Assembly (NCBI RefSeq): GCF_023703375.1
Contig: NZ_JAMQGO010000015.1
Coordinates: 1 to 56,821, forward strand
From: Lutimaribacter degradans
GTDB taxonomy: Bacteria > Pseudomonadota > Alphaproteobacteria > Rhodobacterales > Rhodobacteraceae
DNA: 56,821 nt
Reading direction: 5' to 3'
Shown here: positions 16,258-25,672 of the stretch, in pieces
Layout of the letters: every line of letters begins with the position of its first letter
Position numbering within the stretch: position 1 is the stretch's first letter
The notes under the pieces: generated by a model
What the model was told of the DNA's origin: nothing
The model's database searches: none
The model's input: the letters and a program-made list of their open reading frames with translations, nothing else
Translations under genes and position numbers: made by a program

Positions 16258-17163
16258 ATGGACCGACTGACGGAAATGGAGGCCTTCGCCACCGTCGTTG
16301 ATCAGGGGGGGTTCACCGACGCCGCCAAGAAGCTGGGAATTTCCAAATCCGCCGTGTCGAAACACGTTTCCAGCCTCGAGGCCCGACTGGGTGCACGCCT
16401 GCTGAATCGCACGACCCGAAGGGTCAGCCCGACGGAAATCGGATTGGCCTATTACGACCGCGCGCGACGCGTTCTGAACGACGCGGGCGAGGCAGATGCA
16501 CTTGTCACCTCGATGCAATCGGCGCCGTCGGGGCTGTTGCGAATCTCGGTGGCGACCGATTTCGGGGTGAACCACCTGTCGCCGGTTCTGGGCGAGTTTC
16601 TTCAGGAATATCCCGACATCACCGTGAACATGGTGCTGAACAATCGTTATGTCGAATTGATCTCCGAAGGCTTCGACATGGCCATCCGCATAGGCGAGTT
16701 GGAGGATAGCAGCCTGCGCGCCCGAAAGTTGACGGAAACCAGCAAGCGGATGATCGCGGCACCGTCCTATTTCCAGAAATACGGCCGCCCGCAAAAGATC
16801 GACGACCTGAATGAACACAAGTTGCTGCATTATTCCAACCAGTCGGCTGGTAACCTGTGGAAACTGACCGCGCCCTCGGGTGAAAAGCGCCAGGTGCGCA
16901 CCGCCGGGTGGCTTAGCGTGAATGACGGGCAATCGCTGCTCAATGCTTGTGTCGCGGGGCTGGGCATCGCCTACCTGCCGTCCTTCCTGTATGCCGACGC
17001 AATGGAACAGGGCCTTGTGGAAGACGCCATTCCTGATCTGCCAGTGGAAACCCAGGGCATTTTCGCCGTCTACCCTCCGGGCCGCTTCACCCAACCCAAG
17101 GTGCGCGCCTTCATTGATTTTCTTGTCGACACCTTTGCCAACAAGGGGCCGACCGACTGGTAA
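16258..17163 (+). CDS. LysR-family transcriptional regulator
   Basis: The protein has 301 residues. The N-terminal winged helix has MEAFATVVDQGGFTDAAKKL, GISKSAVSKHVSSLEARLGA and RLLNRTTRRVSPTEIG, and the C-terminal co-inducer domain (about 90-295) has the CrgA/DsdC-like pattern GLLRISVATDFGVNHLSPVL and LGIAYLPSFL. Two tandem copies of CGAGGTAT lie just before the start (16236-16251), each holding a GAGG. It faces away from the EamA gene and probably regulates it and itself from the shared gap. The effector is unknown. Confidence 0.9.
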   Translation: MDRLTEMEAFATVVDQGGFTDAAKKLGISKSAVSKHVSSLEARLGARLLNRTTRRVSPTEIGLAYYDRARRVLNDAGEADALVTSMQSAPSGLLRISVATDFGVNHLSPVLGEFLQEYPDITVNMVLNNRYVELISEGFDMAIRIGELEDSSLRARKLTETSKRMIAAPSYFQKYGRPQKIDDLNEHKLLHYSNQSAGNLWKLTAPSGEKRQVRTAGWLSVNDGQSLLNACVAGLGIAYLPSFLYADAMEQGLVEDAIPDLPVETQGIFAVYPPGRFTQPKVRAFIDFLVDTFANKGPTDW

Positions 17164-17184
17164 GGACCGGGCTTTTGGCGGCAC

Positions 17185-17215
17185 GGGCGCGTTCGGCACC
17201 GGGCGCGCCCTTTTT
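17185..17215 (+). terminator. Rho-independent terminator after the LysR gene
   Basis: GGGCGCG at 17185-17191 pairs with CGCGCCC at 17204-17210 and is followed by TTTTT. It lies 22 bases after the LysR stop. Confidence 0.75.
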
Positions 17216-17284
17216 CGTGACGGCCCGCGCCCCTAGATTGACCTGCATGGACAGCCGGCGCGCAAGCCGATAGGACACGCCATC

Positions 17285-17758
17285 ATGGCCAAGGCAAACA
17301 CAGACCCGAACTACAAGGTGATCGCGGAGAACCGCCGCGCGCGGTATGACTTCGCGATCGAGGACGATATCGAATGCGGTATCATTCTACAGGGGTCCGA
17401 GGTGAAATCCCTGCGCGAGAACTCGGCCAATATCGCCGAAAGTTACGCAATGGTCGAAGACGGTGAACTGTGGCTGACCAACAGTTACATCGCCCCATAC
17501 GAACCCGCCAAGACCTGGGGCCATGACGAACGCCGCAAACGCAAACTGTTGGTGTCGAAAAAAGAACTGGCGCGACTGTGGAACGCGACCCAGCGCAAGG
17601 GCATGGCGCTGGTTCCGTTGGTTTTGTATTTCAACCATCGCGGCATCGCCAAGATGAAGATCGGCATCGCGAAGGGCAAAAAGAACGTCGACAAGCGCGC
17701 GACCGAGGCCAAGCGCGACTGGAACCGCCAAAAGCAACGCCTGCTCAAGGAAAACTGA
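17285..17758 (+). CDS. smpB: SsrA-binding protein SmpB
   Basis: SmpB binds tmRNA and brings it to stalled ribosomes for trans-translation. The 157-residue protein has [31 protein letters not shown], the YIAPYEPA segment with [22 protein letters not shown] and a basic C-terminal tail ([15 protein letters not shown]) that inserts into the mRNA channel. Length is normal. An AGGA precedes ATG 17285 at workable spacing. No tmRNA gene was found in the window. A terminator separates it from the LysR gene. Confidence 0.96.
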   Translation: MAKANTDPNYKVIAENRRARYDFAIEDDIECGIILQGSEVKSLRENSANIAESYAMVEDGELWLTNSYIAPYEPAKTWGHDERRKRKLLVSKKELARLWNATQRKGMALVPLVLYFNHRGIAKMKIGIAKGKKNVDKRATEAKRDWNRQKQRLLKEN

Positions 17759-17887
17759 GCCCGCGGCACCGGGCAGGCGGGGCCGATGCCGGTCGCCGGC
17801 TCGATGTGCTTGGGCGCCCGGCGGCTCGGGCCTTGCCTCACACCGGCCCCCATTGTAGGCAATACACGACAATCGCAGGGGCATGGC

Positions 17888-18745
17888 ATGGCACAAGACG
17901 ATCCCAAGACGCTGGTTTCAACCGATTGGCTGGCGACACATCTGAACGACCCGGATTTGCGCGTCATCGACGCGACATGGGCCTTGCCGCAGATGGGCAT
18001 CGACGCGAAGGCCGGGTATGCGGCGGCCCATATCCCCGGTGCCCGTTTTTTCGACATCGACGAGATTTCCGACCACCGCTCGGACTTGCCCCACATGGCG
18101 CCGCCAGTGGAAAAGTTCATGTCGCGAATGCGCGACATGGGCGTGGGCGATGGCCACCAGGTCGTGGTTTACGACCAGATCGGCACCCATTCGGCCGCCC
18201 GCGTCTGGTGGACATTCCGGCTGATGGGGCAAGACAATATCGCCGTGCTGAACGGTGGCTTTCCCAAGTGGCAGGCCGAAGGCCGCCCGATCGAAGATCT
18301 GCCGCCGGTCATCCGTGACCGCCACATGACCGTGCGACGCCAGTCCCATCTGGTGCGCGACGTGACGCAGGTTTCCGCGGCCTCGAAACTCGGGGATTAC
18401 GAAATACTCGATGCGCGCTCGCCCGGCCGCTTTGCAGGCACCGAACCCGAACCGCGCGAGGGGTTGCGCAGTGGCCACATACCCGGCTCGAAATGCCTGC
18501 ATTACGAAACCTTGCTGAACACCGACGGCACTCTGAAATCCCCCGACGATCTGCGCGCAGTGTTCGCCGCGGCGGGTGTTGATCTGTCGAAACCCGCGAT
18601 CACCACCTGCGGGTCGGGCATAACCGCCGCGATCATCAGCCTTGCGCTTGAACGCATCGGCAAGACCGATCATTCGCTTTATGACGGGTCCTGGGCCGAA
18701 TGGGGGGCATTCCCCACCCTGCCCGTCGCAACTGGAGAGTCATGA
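17888..18745 (+). CDS. sseA: 3-mercaptopyruvate sulfurtransferase
   Basis: The 285-residue protein has two rhodanese domains. Domain 1 (about 1-140) includes VSTDWLATHLNDPDLRVIDA, the AAHIPGARFFDID loop and VVVYDQIG without a catalytic Cys. Domain 2 (about 165-285) carries the active-site loop CGSGITA. CGSG rather than CRKG marks mercaptopyruvate preference over thiosulfate. The enzyme moves sulfur from 3-mercaptopyruvate to a thiol or cyanide, releasing pyruvate. ATG 17888 is preceded by AGGGG. Its stop overlaps the start of an aminotransferase, which could make 3-mercaptopyruvate from cysteine. Confidence 0.9.
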   Translation: MAQDDPKTLVSTDWLATHLNDPDLRVIDATWALPQMGIDAKAGYAAAHIPGARFFDIDEISDHRSDLPHMAPPVEKFMSRMRDMGVGDGHQVVVYDQIGTHSAARVWWTFRLMGQDNIAVLNGGFPKWQAEGRPIEDLPPVIRDRHMTVRRQSHLVRDVTQVSAASKLGDYEILDARSPGRFAGTEPEPREGLRSGHIPGSKCLHYETLLNTDGTLKSPDDLRAVFAAAGVDLSKPAITTCGSGITAAIISLALERIGKTDHSLYDGSWAEWGAFPTLPVATGES

Positions 18746-19929
18746 TGTTTTCCTCGCTCAATGAGCAACCCGCCGACAAGATCCTGCAGCTTATGCAGCT
18801 GTTCAAGGAAGATCCCCGCGACACCAAGATCGACCTTGGAGTGGGTGTCTACAAGAATGCCGAGGGCGTGACCCCGGTGATGCGGGCCGTCAAGGCCGCC
18901 GAAAAGCAGGTCTGGGAAGAACAGACCACGAAATCCTATGTCGGCCTGCCGGGTGACCCGGCCTTTGGCGACGCGATGGTAAACCTTGTGCTGGGTGACT
19001 CGGTGGCGCGTGACAAGGTGGCCGCTGCCGCCACGCCGGGCGGCACCGGCGCGGTACGCCAGGCGTTCGAACTGGTGCGCATGGCCACGCCCGACGCGCG
19101 CGTTTTCGTGTCGAACCCGACCTGGCCCAACCATGTCAGCATCCTGAAATACCTCGGGATACCGATGGTCGAGTATCGCTATTTCGACAGCGAGACCGGC
19201 GGCATCGACTTCGACGGGATGATGGCCGACCTCGAAGGCGTCAAGCCGGGCGACGTGGTCTTGCTGCATGGCTGCTGCCACAACCCGACGGGTGCCAACC
19301 TGAACATGACCGAGTGGCAGGCGGTGGTCGACCTGCTGAACCGCACAGGCGCGGTGCCGATGATCGACATCGCGTACCAGGGCTTTGGCGACGGTCTGGA
19401 AGAAGATGCCGCGGCAACCCGCCTTGTGGCCGCCTCCTGCCCCGAAACCCTGATCGCGGCAAGCTGTTCCAAGAATTTCGGCGTCTACCGCGAACGCACG
19501 GGCATCCTGATGGCCGTGGCACAGGATGCAGGTCTGAAGACGCTGACCCAGGGCTCGCTCAACTACCTGAACCGGCAGAATTTCTCTTTCCCGCCGGATC
19601 ATGGCGCGCGGGTGGTCACGACGATCCTGAACAGCCCCGAACTGCGTGCCGATTGGGCCGCCGAGCTGGAAGATGTGCGCCTGTCGATGCTGGGCCTGCG
19701 CGAACAACTGGCCGGTGAATTGCAGCGGCTGTCTGGCTCGGATCGTTTCGCGTTCCTCGCGCAGCATCGCGGCATGTTCTCGCGGCTGGGGACCAGCCCC
19801 GAGATGGTCGAGCGCCTGCGCGCCGAACATGCCATCTACATGGTGGGCGACTCGCGCATGAACATTGCCGGGCTGAACAAGACGACCGTGCCGATCCTGG
19901 CCAAGGCAATCATTGACGTGGGCATCTGA
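18742..19929 (+). CDS. Aromatic/aspartate aminotransferase, PLP fold type I
   Basis: The 395-residue protein belongs to the TyrB/TatA/AspC subgroup of class I aminotransferases. Family segments are IDLGVGVYKNAEGVTPVMRA, GGTGAVRQAFEL, SNPTWPNHVSIL, LHGCCHNPTGANL and the PLP lysine in AASCSKNFGVYRERTG. It moves amino groups between aromatic amino acids or aspartate and 2-oxoglutarate; related enzymes also use cysteine. The start is one of two adjacent ATGs (18742 or 18745); GGAG fits 18745 slightly better. Overlap with the sulfurtransferase gene implies coupled translation. A strong terminator follows. Confidence 0.92.
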   Translation: MMFSSLNEQPADKILQLMQLFKEDPRDTKIDLGVGVYKNAEGVTPVMRAVKAAEKQVWEEQTTKSYVGLPGDPAFGDAMVNLVLGDSVARDKVAAAATPGGTGAVRQAFELVRMATPDARVFVSNPTWPNHVSILKYLGIPMVEYRYFDSETGGIDFDGMMADLEGVKPGDVVLLHGCCHNPTGANLNMTEWQAVVDLLNRTGAVPMIDIAYQGFGDGLEEDAAATRLVAASCPETLIAASCSKNFGVYRERTGILMAVAQDAGLKTLTQGSLNYLNRQNFSFPPDHGARVVTTILNSPELRADWAAELEDVRLSMLGLREQLAGELQRLSGSDRFAFLAQHRGMFSRLGTSPEMVERLRAEHAIYMVGDSRMNIAGLNKTTVPILAKAIIDVGI

Positions 19930-19961
19930 CGCGCGTTCCACACGGTCTGACCTAAACGACA

Positions 19962-19996
19962 GGGCCGAAATCTTTCACAAGATTTCGGCCCTTTTT
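19962..19996 (+). terminator. Strong rho-independent terminator of the sulfurtransferase/aminotransferase operon
   Basis: A 13-bp perfect stem (GGGCCGAAATCTT at 19962-19974 with AAGATTTCGGCCC at 19979-19991), a TCAC loop and TTTTT follow the aminotransferase gene by 32 bases. The convergent dapA gene ends 24 bases further on. Confidence 0.92.
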
Positions 19997-20019
19997 CTTG
20001 TTTCAAGAAAATACCGCGA

Positions 20020-20895
20020 TCAGTTGATCAGCCCGGCATGACGCATCGCCGCGTCCATCTTTTCCTTGGTGGCATCGCTCAGCCCCATCAGCGGCAGGCG
20101 CACCTCGTCAGAGCACAAGCCCAGCTTCCACATGCCGTATTTCGCGCCGCACAGGCCCGGTTCGGTAAAGATGGCGTCGTGCAACGGCATAAGGCGGTCC
20201 TGGTATTCCAGAGCGGTCTGGTAATCGCCGGCCAGGGTCGCGGCCTGGAATTCGGCACAAAGGCGCGGCGCCACGTTCGCCGTGACCGAAATGCACCCGA
20301 TGCCGCCATGCGCGTTGAACCCCAGCGCGGTCGCGTCCTCACCCGACAGCTGGATGAAATCGGTGCCGCAGGTGATGCGCTGGCGTGGCACGCGCGCCAG
20401 GTCGCCGGTGGCATCCTTGACGCCGATGATGCGCGGCAGGCGGGCCAGCTTGCCCATCGTGTCCGGCATCATATCCACAGCCGAGCGACCGGGAATGTTG
20501 TAGATGATAATCGGAATTTCGCAACAATCGTGCAGCGCCGTGAAATGCGCGATCATGCCGTCCTGGGTGGGTTTGTTGTAATAGGGCGTCACCATCAGCG
20601 CGGCATCGGCGCCCACCTTTTCGGCATGCTGAATGAATCGCATCGCCTCTTGCGTGTTGTTGCTGCCAGCCCCGGCTATGACGGGAATGCGCCCGGCGGC
20701 GGCCTCAACCACCGCCTCGATCACGCGCTCATGCTCCTGGTGGGTCAGAGTGGGGCTTTCGCCCGTGGTACCAACCGGCACCAGCCCGTTCGAGCCTTCG
20801 TCGACATGCCACTCGACCAGTTTCTTGAGCGTCTCATAGTCTACTTCGCCGTTCTTGAACGGCGTGACCAAGGCGGGAAGGCTTCCCTTGAACAT
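20020..20895 (-). CDS. dapA: 4-hydroxy-tetrahydrodipicolinate synthase
   Basis: DapA condenses pyruvate with aspartate semialdehyde, the first committed step to lysine and meso-diaminopimelate. The 291-residue protein has [19 protein letters not shown], the GTTGESPTL phosphate/substrate loop, Y132 (IYNIPGRS) and the Schiff-base lysine K160 in GVKDATGDL. Length and spacing are typical. A clear AAAGGAGCG precedes ATG 20895. Its pathway partner dapF is about 20 kb away in the window. It is divergent from the lytic transglycosylase gene. Confidence 0.96.
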   Translation of the reverse strand: MFKGSLPALVTPFKNGEVDYETLKKLVEWHVDEGSNGLVPVGTTGESPTLTHQEHERVIEAVVEAAAGRIPVIAGAGSNNTQEAMRFIQHAEKVGADAALMVTPYYNKPTQDGMIAHFTALHDCCEIPIIIYNIPGRSAVDMMPDTMGKLARLPRIIGVKDATGDLARVPRQRITCGTDFIQLSGEDATALGFNAHGGIGCISVTANVAPRLCAEFQAATLAGDYQTALEYQDRLMPLHDAIFTEPGLCGAKYGMWKLGLCSDEVRLPLMGLSDATKEKMDAAMRHAGLIN

Positions 20896-21050
20896 GACAC
20901 GCTCCTTTATTCGATCGGGGGCACAAGATTGCCCCGTGGCTGGTTTCGCGCCTTTCCCGTTCTGCCGCCCGGTTCTGCCGCGTTCGTGAATTGCGGCGGC
21001 AAAGGCACAGGAGTAGGCTGGCGCTGTTCTATCCTTTGTTCGACGGGAAA

Positions 21051-22997
21051 ATGCAAGAGATGTTGCGCCGTCTTTTCCTTATAGTCTGCTTGTGTTTCGC
21101 TACGGGTGCGGCCGCCCAAGAGGGGCCAAAGCCATTCTCTGCCGCGATGAACGCGATGCGCAATGGCGACTGGGCCACAGCCCATGCTTTGGCCGAGCGG
21201 GCAGGTGCGCCTGCAGGCGACATGGTAGAATGGTTTCGCCTTCGCGACGGGCAAGGCAGCTTGGCCGAGGCAGCGGCGTTCCTGTCGCGCAATGCCGACT
21301 GGCCGGGCCTGGCGCTTTTGCGCAAGCGCAGCGAAGCCGTTGCCGAGGATGCCTCCAACACCGAGATACTTGAATTCTTCGCCGAAGCCCCCCCGCAGAC
21401 CGGGGCCGGCGCGCTGGCCCATGCGCGTGCGCTGGCGGCAGCCGGGCGGCTGGGCGATGCTCAGGCAGGGCTGGTTCTGGCCTGGCGCACGATGGGCCTG
21501 ACCTCCGCCGAACATGACGCATTCCTGGCCGCGCACCAGGATCTGTTGATGCCGCATCACGAGGCGCGGCTGGACATGGCCTTGTGGCGCGGAATGACCG
21601 GCGATGCAGAACGCATGTTGCCGCTGGTCAGCCCCGACTGGCAGGCATTGGCACAGGCGCGGCTGGCGCTCAGGGCCGGTCGTAACGGCGTGAACTTGCT
21701 GATCGACGCGGTTCCCGAACGCTTGCAGGATGATCCCGGCCTAGCCTACGAACGGTTCAACTGGCGCGTACGCAACGGCGCGACCGATGGCGCGTTGGAG
21801 ATGATCGCCGAACGCTCGCACTCGGCGCCGGGTCTCGGTCGCCCCGAGAGCTGGGCGGGATGGCGCCGGTACCTGGCGCGGGCCGAAATGCGTGCAGGAC
21901 GGGCCGACACCGCGTATGCGCTTGCCGCGTCGCACTGGTTGACCGAAGGGGCCTCTTACGCCGATCTGGAATGGCTGTCGGGCTACCTGGCGTTGCGATA
22001 CATGAACGAACCTGACCTGGCACTCGATCACTTCCAACGGTTCCGCGCCGCGGTGGAAACGCCCATTTCGCTTGGGCGGGCTGGCTATTGGATCGGTCGC
22101 GCGCAAGAGGCGTTGGGCGATACCCAGGCCGCGACGCTGGCCTATACGCAGGGCGCCGCGCATCAGACCAGCTTTTACGGCCTGTTGGCCGCAGAACGCG
22201 GGGGAATTCCGCCAGATCCCGATCTTGCGGGCGAGGAAACCTTTCCCGACTGGCGCGACGCGCCGTTCACGAAAGCCAGCGTGTATCGTGCCGGTATCCT
22301 GGCGCTGAATTCCGGGCAGTTGTCGCTGGCCGAACGCTTCTTTATCCATTTGGCCGAAACCCTGGACAAGGTCCAACTGGGCCAGCTTGGCCAGATGGCG
22401 CAGGATCTGGGCCAGCCGCACCTGGCGGTGATGATCGGAAAGGCGGGGGCCGCACGCGGCCTTACCCTGCCCGGCCCCTATTATGCGCTGCACCCGATGA
22501 AGGAGATGAAGGCCCCGGTTCCGACGGAACTGGCGCTGGCCATCGCACGCCGCGAAAGCGAATTCGACCCGAACGTGGTCAGCGGTGCTGGGGCACAGGG
22601 GCTCATGCAATTGATGCCTGCCACCGCCGCCGAGGTGGCACGGGGCCTTGACCTTGACCACCAGGGCGACCGGGTGCTGCGCGACCCTTCGTATAACGCG
22701 ATCCTCGGCAACGCCTATCTCGGGCAGTTGGCAACACGATTCGACGGCAACGTGGTCATGGTGGCAGCGGCCTACAATGCCGGGCCAAGCCGTCCGATCC
22801 GCTGGATGCAAGAACATGGCGACCCGCGCGCCGGCACCGTCGACATGATCGACTGGATCGAACATATCCCGTTTCGCGAGACACGCAATTACGTGATGCG
22901 GGTGACCGAAAGCCTGCCGGTTTATCGCGCGCGGCTGGGCCGCGATCCGCACCCGGTGCCGTTCACCAAGGAGCTGGTGGGTGACACGCTGCGTTAG
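21051..22997 (+). CDS. slt: Soluble lytic murein transglycosylase (Slt-type, GH23)
   Basis: The 648-residue exported enzyme cleaves peptidoglycan glycan strands and leaves 1,6-anhydro ends. A signal peptide ([18 protein letters not shown]) is followed by a long helical superhelical domain (about 30-470) and a C-terminal GH23 domain (about 480-630). That domain has [20 protein letters not shown], which includes the catalytic Glu (RRESEF), then [30 protein letters not shown] and [16 protein letters not shown] 21051 or 21060 could be the start; GGGAAA precedes the first. It faces away from dapA, so the 155-base gap carries promoters for both. Confidence 0.92.
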   Translation: MQEMLRRLFLIVCLCFATGAAAQEGPKPFSAAMNAMRNGDWATAHALAERAGAPAGDMVEWFRLRDGQGSLAEAAAFLSRNADWPGLALLRKRSEAVAEDASNTEILEFFAEAPPQTGAGALAHARALAAAGRLGDAQAGLVLAWRTMGLTSAEHDAFLAAHQDLLMPHHEARLDMALWRGMTGDAERMLPLVSPDWQALAQARLALRAGRNGVNLLIDAVPERLQDDPGLAYERFNWRVRNGATDGALEMIAERSHSAPGLGRPESWAGWRRYLARAEMRAGRADTAYALAASHWLTEGASYADLEWLSGYLALRYMNEPDLALDHFQRFRAAVETPISLGRAGYWIGRAQEALGDTQAATLAYTQGAAHQTSFYGLLAAERGGIPPDPDLAGEETFPDWRDAPFTKASVYRAGILALNSGQLSLAERFFIHLAETLDKVQLGQLGQMAQDLGQPHLAVMIGKAGAARGLTLPGPYYALHPMKEMKAPVPTELALAIARRESEFDPNVVSGAGAQGLMQLMPATAAEVARGLDLDHQGDRVLRDPSYNAILGNAYLGQLATRFDGNVVMVAAAYNAGPSRPIRWMQEHGDPRAGTVDMIDWIEHIPFRETRNYVMRVTESLPVYRARLGRDPHPVPFTKELVGDTLR

Positions 22998-23034
22998 GCG
23001 CATCGTGGCTAGGCAACGGCCCCCTCCGGGGCAA

Positions 23035-23919
23035 TTACCGGGCCCGCCGTTCCCGCCAGAAGGTGAACAGGCCCGCGGCCACGATGATCGCTGCACCTAT
23101 GGCCACGTTGTTGCGGATCACCTCGTCGAACAGGAAAACCCCCATGATCGACGCAAAGACAAGCTGGAAATAGGCGAATGGCTGCACCACGCTGGCCTCG
23201 GCCACCTCGTAAGTCTTGATCAGCAGGTAATGCCCGCCCGCGCCGGTCAGGCACAGAACGCTCATCCATGCCCAATCACCACCCCCCATGGGTTCCCAGA
23301 ACCAGGCCCCGACGGCCGTCAAGGCGACCATGCCCACGGTGCCCGTCCAGAAAAACGAGGTTGCCGCGCTGTCGGCCCGCGCGGCATAGCGCGTCAGCAG
23401 CCCGTAAAGCGCGAACATCAACGCCGCGACCAGCGGGATGATGGCTGCGGGCTGGAACACCCCGAATCCGGGCTCAAGAATGATGACGATGCCGATAAAG
23501 CCCACACCGATCGCGGCCCAACGCCGCCAACCCACGGATTCGCCCAGAACCGGGCCTGAAAGCGCCGCGATAAGCAATGGGTAGCACGCGAAAACGGCGT
23601 GGCTTTCGACCAGCCCCAAAACGGTAAATCCCCATATCGCAACGCAAATCTCGGCCACGAGCAGAACCGCCCGAAACGCTTGCAGCCAGGGCTGACTGGT
23701 GGCTGCGGCTGCGCGGATGCCGCCTGCCTTGCGCGCGGCAATGGCGGTAACGAACGCGGCAAAGAACCAGTAGCGGATCATCACCACCATCAGCACGTTG
23801 TATTCACCGGCAAGGTGGCGGCTGATGCCGTCCTGTATGGCAAAGACGAAGGTGGTGGACACCATCAACAGGATCCCGAGGCGCGCGTTCGATTCCTTCA
23901 TCACGTATGCGGTGGTCAT
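23035..23919 (-). CDS. DMT-superfamily (EamA) transporter
   Basis: The 294-residue membrane protein has two EamA repeats: NARLGILLMVSTTFVFAIQD with GISRHLAGEYNVLMVVMIRY, then WAAIGVGFIGIVIILEPGFG, and a second repeat with SVVQPFAYFQLVFASIMGVF. It resembles the RhaT/S-adenosylmethionine-uptake-like group. Its ATG overlaps the stop of mnmD by 4 bases (ATGA), so the two are probably co-translated, although a functional link is not obvious. It converges with the slt gene. Confidence 0.87.
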   Translation of the reverse strand: MTTAYVMKESNARLGILLMVSTTFVFAIQDGISRHLAGEYNVLMVVMIRYWFFAAFVTAIAARKAGGIRAAAATSQPWLQAFRAVLLVAEICVAIWGFTVLGLVESHAVFACYPLLIAALSGPVLGESVGWRRWAAIGVGFIGIVIILEPGFGVFQPAAIIPLVAALMFALYGLLTRYAARADSAATSFFWTGTVGMVALTAVGAWFWEPMGGGDWAWMSVLCLTGAGGHYLLIKTYEVAEASVVQPFAYFQLVFASIMGVFLFDEVIRNNVAIGAAIIVAAGLFTFWRERRAR

Positions 23920-24596
23920 GGTCCGGGCATCCTGGCTGTGGTCATGTGACGCTTGCGCCCGTATCCCGGCTGCCGGCTGACGTCAAACCCGGCCTCGGCC
24001 AGCGCGCGGCGCACGTGACCGGCGGCGGTATAGGTAGCGGCAGAGCCGCCCGGCAGGGTATGACGGGCCACCGCCTGCATCAGGTCAGCCCCCCAAAGCT
24101 CGGGGTTCTTGGCCGGTGAAAACCCGTCCAGGAACCACGCGTCGGCCCGGCCGTCCCAGCCGGGCAGGGTCTGACGCGCATCGCCCTCGATCACGTGCAG
24201 GGTCATGCCATGCCCCATGTCGATCTGGCGCTTGCCCTGCCGCCAGCCCGAAAGCAGGGGTGCGGCAAGCGAGGCAAGCCCCGGAAAGACCGACAGCGCC
24301 TGCGCCATGTCAGGGGCGCGCATCGGAAACCCCTCGAAACTGGTGAAACGCAAATGGCCGGGCGCGCCTGCACCGATCCACGCCTCCAGCGTGGCCAGCG
24401 CGTTCAACCCGGTGCCGAACCCCAGTTCAGCCACGCGAAACCCGTCGACAAAGCGCGCCGGCAGGTCATTGCCCGACAGGAACGTGTGGCGTGTCTCGTC
24501 CAGCCCGTTTTCAAGGCTGAAATACGGGTCGTTGAACCGGGTCGATACCGGCACCGCGCCATCGCGCCATTCCACCTGTGCCTGCTGGTCTTGCAT
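23916..24596 (-). CDS. mnmD: tRNA 5-aminomethyl-2-thiouridine methyltransferase (MnmD, MnmC N-domain type)
   Basis: The 226-residue protein matches the methyltransferase half of MnmC, which completes the mnm5s2U34 modification of certain tRNA anticodons with SAM. Segments: VEWRDGAVPVSTRFNDPYFS, GLDETRHTFLSGNDLPARF, the SAM loop VAELGFGTGLNALATLEAW and, late in the protein, AWFLDGFSPAKNPELWGADL. The bifunctional MnmC of Escherichia coli continues into an FAD domain; here the reading frame ends and an FAD oxidase is encoded divergently, 53 bases away. ATG 24596 is preceded by AGGGA. Confidence 0.85.
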   Translation of the reverse strand: MQDQQAQVEWRDGAVPVSTRFNDPYFSLENGLDETRHTFLSGNDLPARFVDGFRVAELGFGTGLNALATLEAWIGAGAPGHLRFTSFEGFPMRAPDMAQALSVFPGLASLAAPLLSGWRQGKRQIDMGHGMTLHVIEGDARQTLPGWDGRADAWFLDGFSPAKNPELWGADLMQAVARHTLPGGSAATYTAAGHVRRALAEAGFDVSRQPGYGRKRHMTTARMPGP

Positions 24597-24649
24597 CGCG
24601 CTGTCCCTTACACCGGGCAAGAGGATGAACCGGGGCGAGGGCATTGGCA

Positions 24650-25672
24650 ATGGTGGACGTGACAGTGCGCGGGGCGGGCATTTTCGGCCTGTCAATCGCA
24701 TGGGCCTGCGCAAGGCGCGGGGCACGGGTGCGCGTGATCGACCCGCACGGGCCCGGCGCCGGCAGCAGTGGTGGCCTAGTGGGCGCGCTGGCGCCGCATG
24801 TGCCGGAAAACTGGAACGAGAAGAAGGCATTTCAACTCGACAGTCTTTTGATGGCCGAAGGCTTCTGGGCCGAGGTCGCCGCAACGGGCGGCACCGATCC
24901 GGGCTATGCACGGTTGGGGCGGGTGCAGCCGGTTATGGATGACCGCGCGCTGGAATTGGCGCACGCCCGCGCAAAGGGCGCGGATACCTTGTGGCAAGGC
25001 CGCGCGGTCTGGCAGGTAAAGCGCGCGGATGACATGGGCGACTGGGCGCCCCGAACGCCGACCGGCTGGGTCATACACGACACGCTGACCGCCCGGATGC
25101 ACCCGCGCCGCGCCTGCGCCGCGTTGGTCGCCGCACTGACCGCGCACGGGGTCGAAGTGATGCCTGGCGGCGCGCATGAGGGCGCGGTGATCCACGCCAC
25201 CGGCGTCGCCGGCCTGGAAGAGATCAGCCAAGCCACCGGCGCCGCCTTCGGCAACGGGGTCAAGGGCCAGGCGGCACTGGTTCGGCTCGATCGGCGCGAG
25301 GCGCCACAATTGTTCGTGGACGGCGTGCATATCGTGCCCCATGCCGATGGCACCCTGGCCATAGGCTCGACCAGTGAACGTGACTATGACACCCCCTCGG
25401 GCACCGATGCACAACTGGATGTCGTTCTGGACAAGGCGCGCGCCGCCGTCCCCGCCCTGCGTGACGCGCCCGTGATCGAACGCTGGGCCGGGGTGCGGCC
25501 CCGCTCGAAGAGCCGCGCGCCGGTGCTGGGGGCGCATCCGTTATACGCCGGGCAGTTCATCGCCAATGGCGGTTTCAAGATCGGGTTCGGAATGGCGCCC
25601 AAGGTGGCGCAGGTGATGGCCGAGCTGGTGCTGGATGGCAAAGATTCCATTCCCGAAGGGTTCCGTGCCTAG
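24650..25672 (+). CDS. DAO/DadA-type FAD-dependent oxidoreductase, possible partner of MnmD
   Basis: The 340-residue flavoprotein starts with a dinucleotide-binding motif (VRGAGIFGLSIAWACARRGA, then an acidic IDPHG) and ends with the DAO hallmark WAGVRPRSKSRAPVLGAHPL followed by GGFKIGFGMAPKVAQ. It belongs to the D-amino-acid/glycine oxidase superfamily, which also contains the C-terminal domain of MnmC that removes a carboxymethyl group from tRNA uridine. Divergence from mnmD at 53 bases hints that it supplies that missing half; a glycine- or D-amino-acid-oxidase role is the alternative. ATG 24650 follows GAGGG at 8 bases. It converges with the AEC gene and overlaps its end by 4 bases. Confidence 0.75.
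   Translation: MVDVTVRGAGIFGLSIAWACARRGARVRVIDPHGPGAGSSGGLVGALAPHVPENWNEKKAFQLDSLLMAEGFWAEVAATGGTDPGYARLGRVQPVMDDRALELAHARAKGADTLWQGRAVWQVKRADDMGDWAPRTPTGWVIHDTLTARMHPRRACAALVAALTAHGVEVMPGGAHEGAVIHATGVAGLEEISQATGAAFGNGVKGQAALVRLDRREAPQLFVDGVHIVPHADGTLAIGSTSERDYDTPSGTDAQLDVVLDKARAAVPALRDAPVIERWAGVRPRSKSRAPVLGAHPLYAGQFIANGGFKIGFGMAPKVAQVMAELVLDGKDSIPEGFRA

Noticed and set aside
18679..19941. Open frame opposite the aminotransferase gene
   Set aside because: Antisense to a gene with a clear PLP motif; no recognisable domain.
22998..23034. GC hairpin between slt and the EamA gene as a terminator
   Set aside because: Stem of only 5 bp with no T-run.
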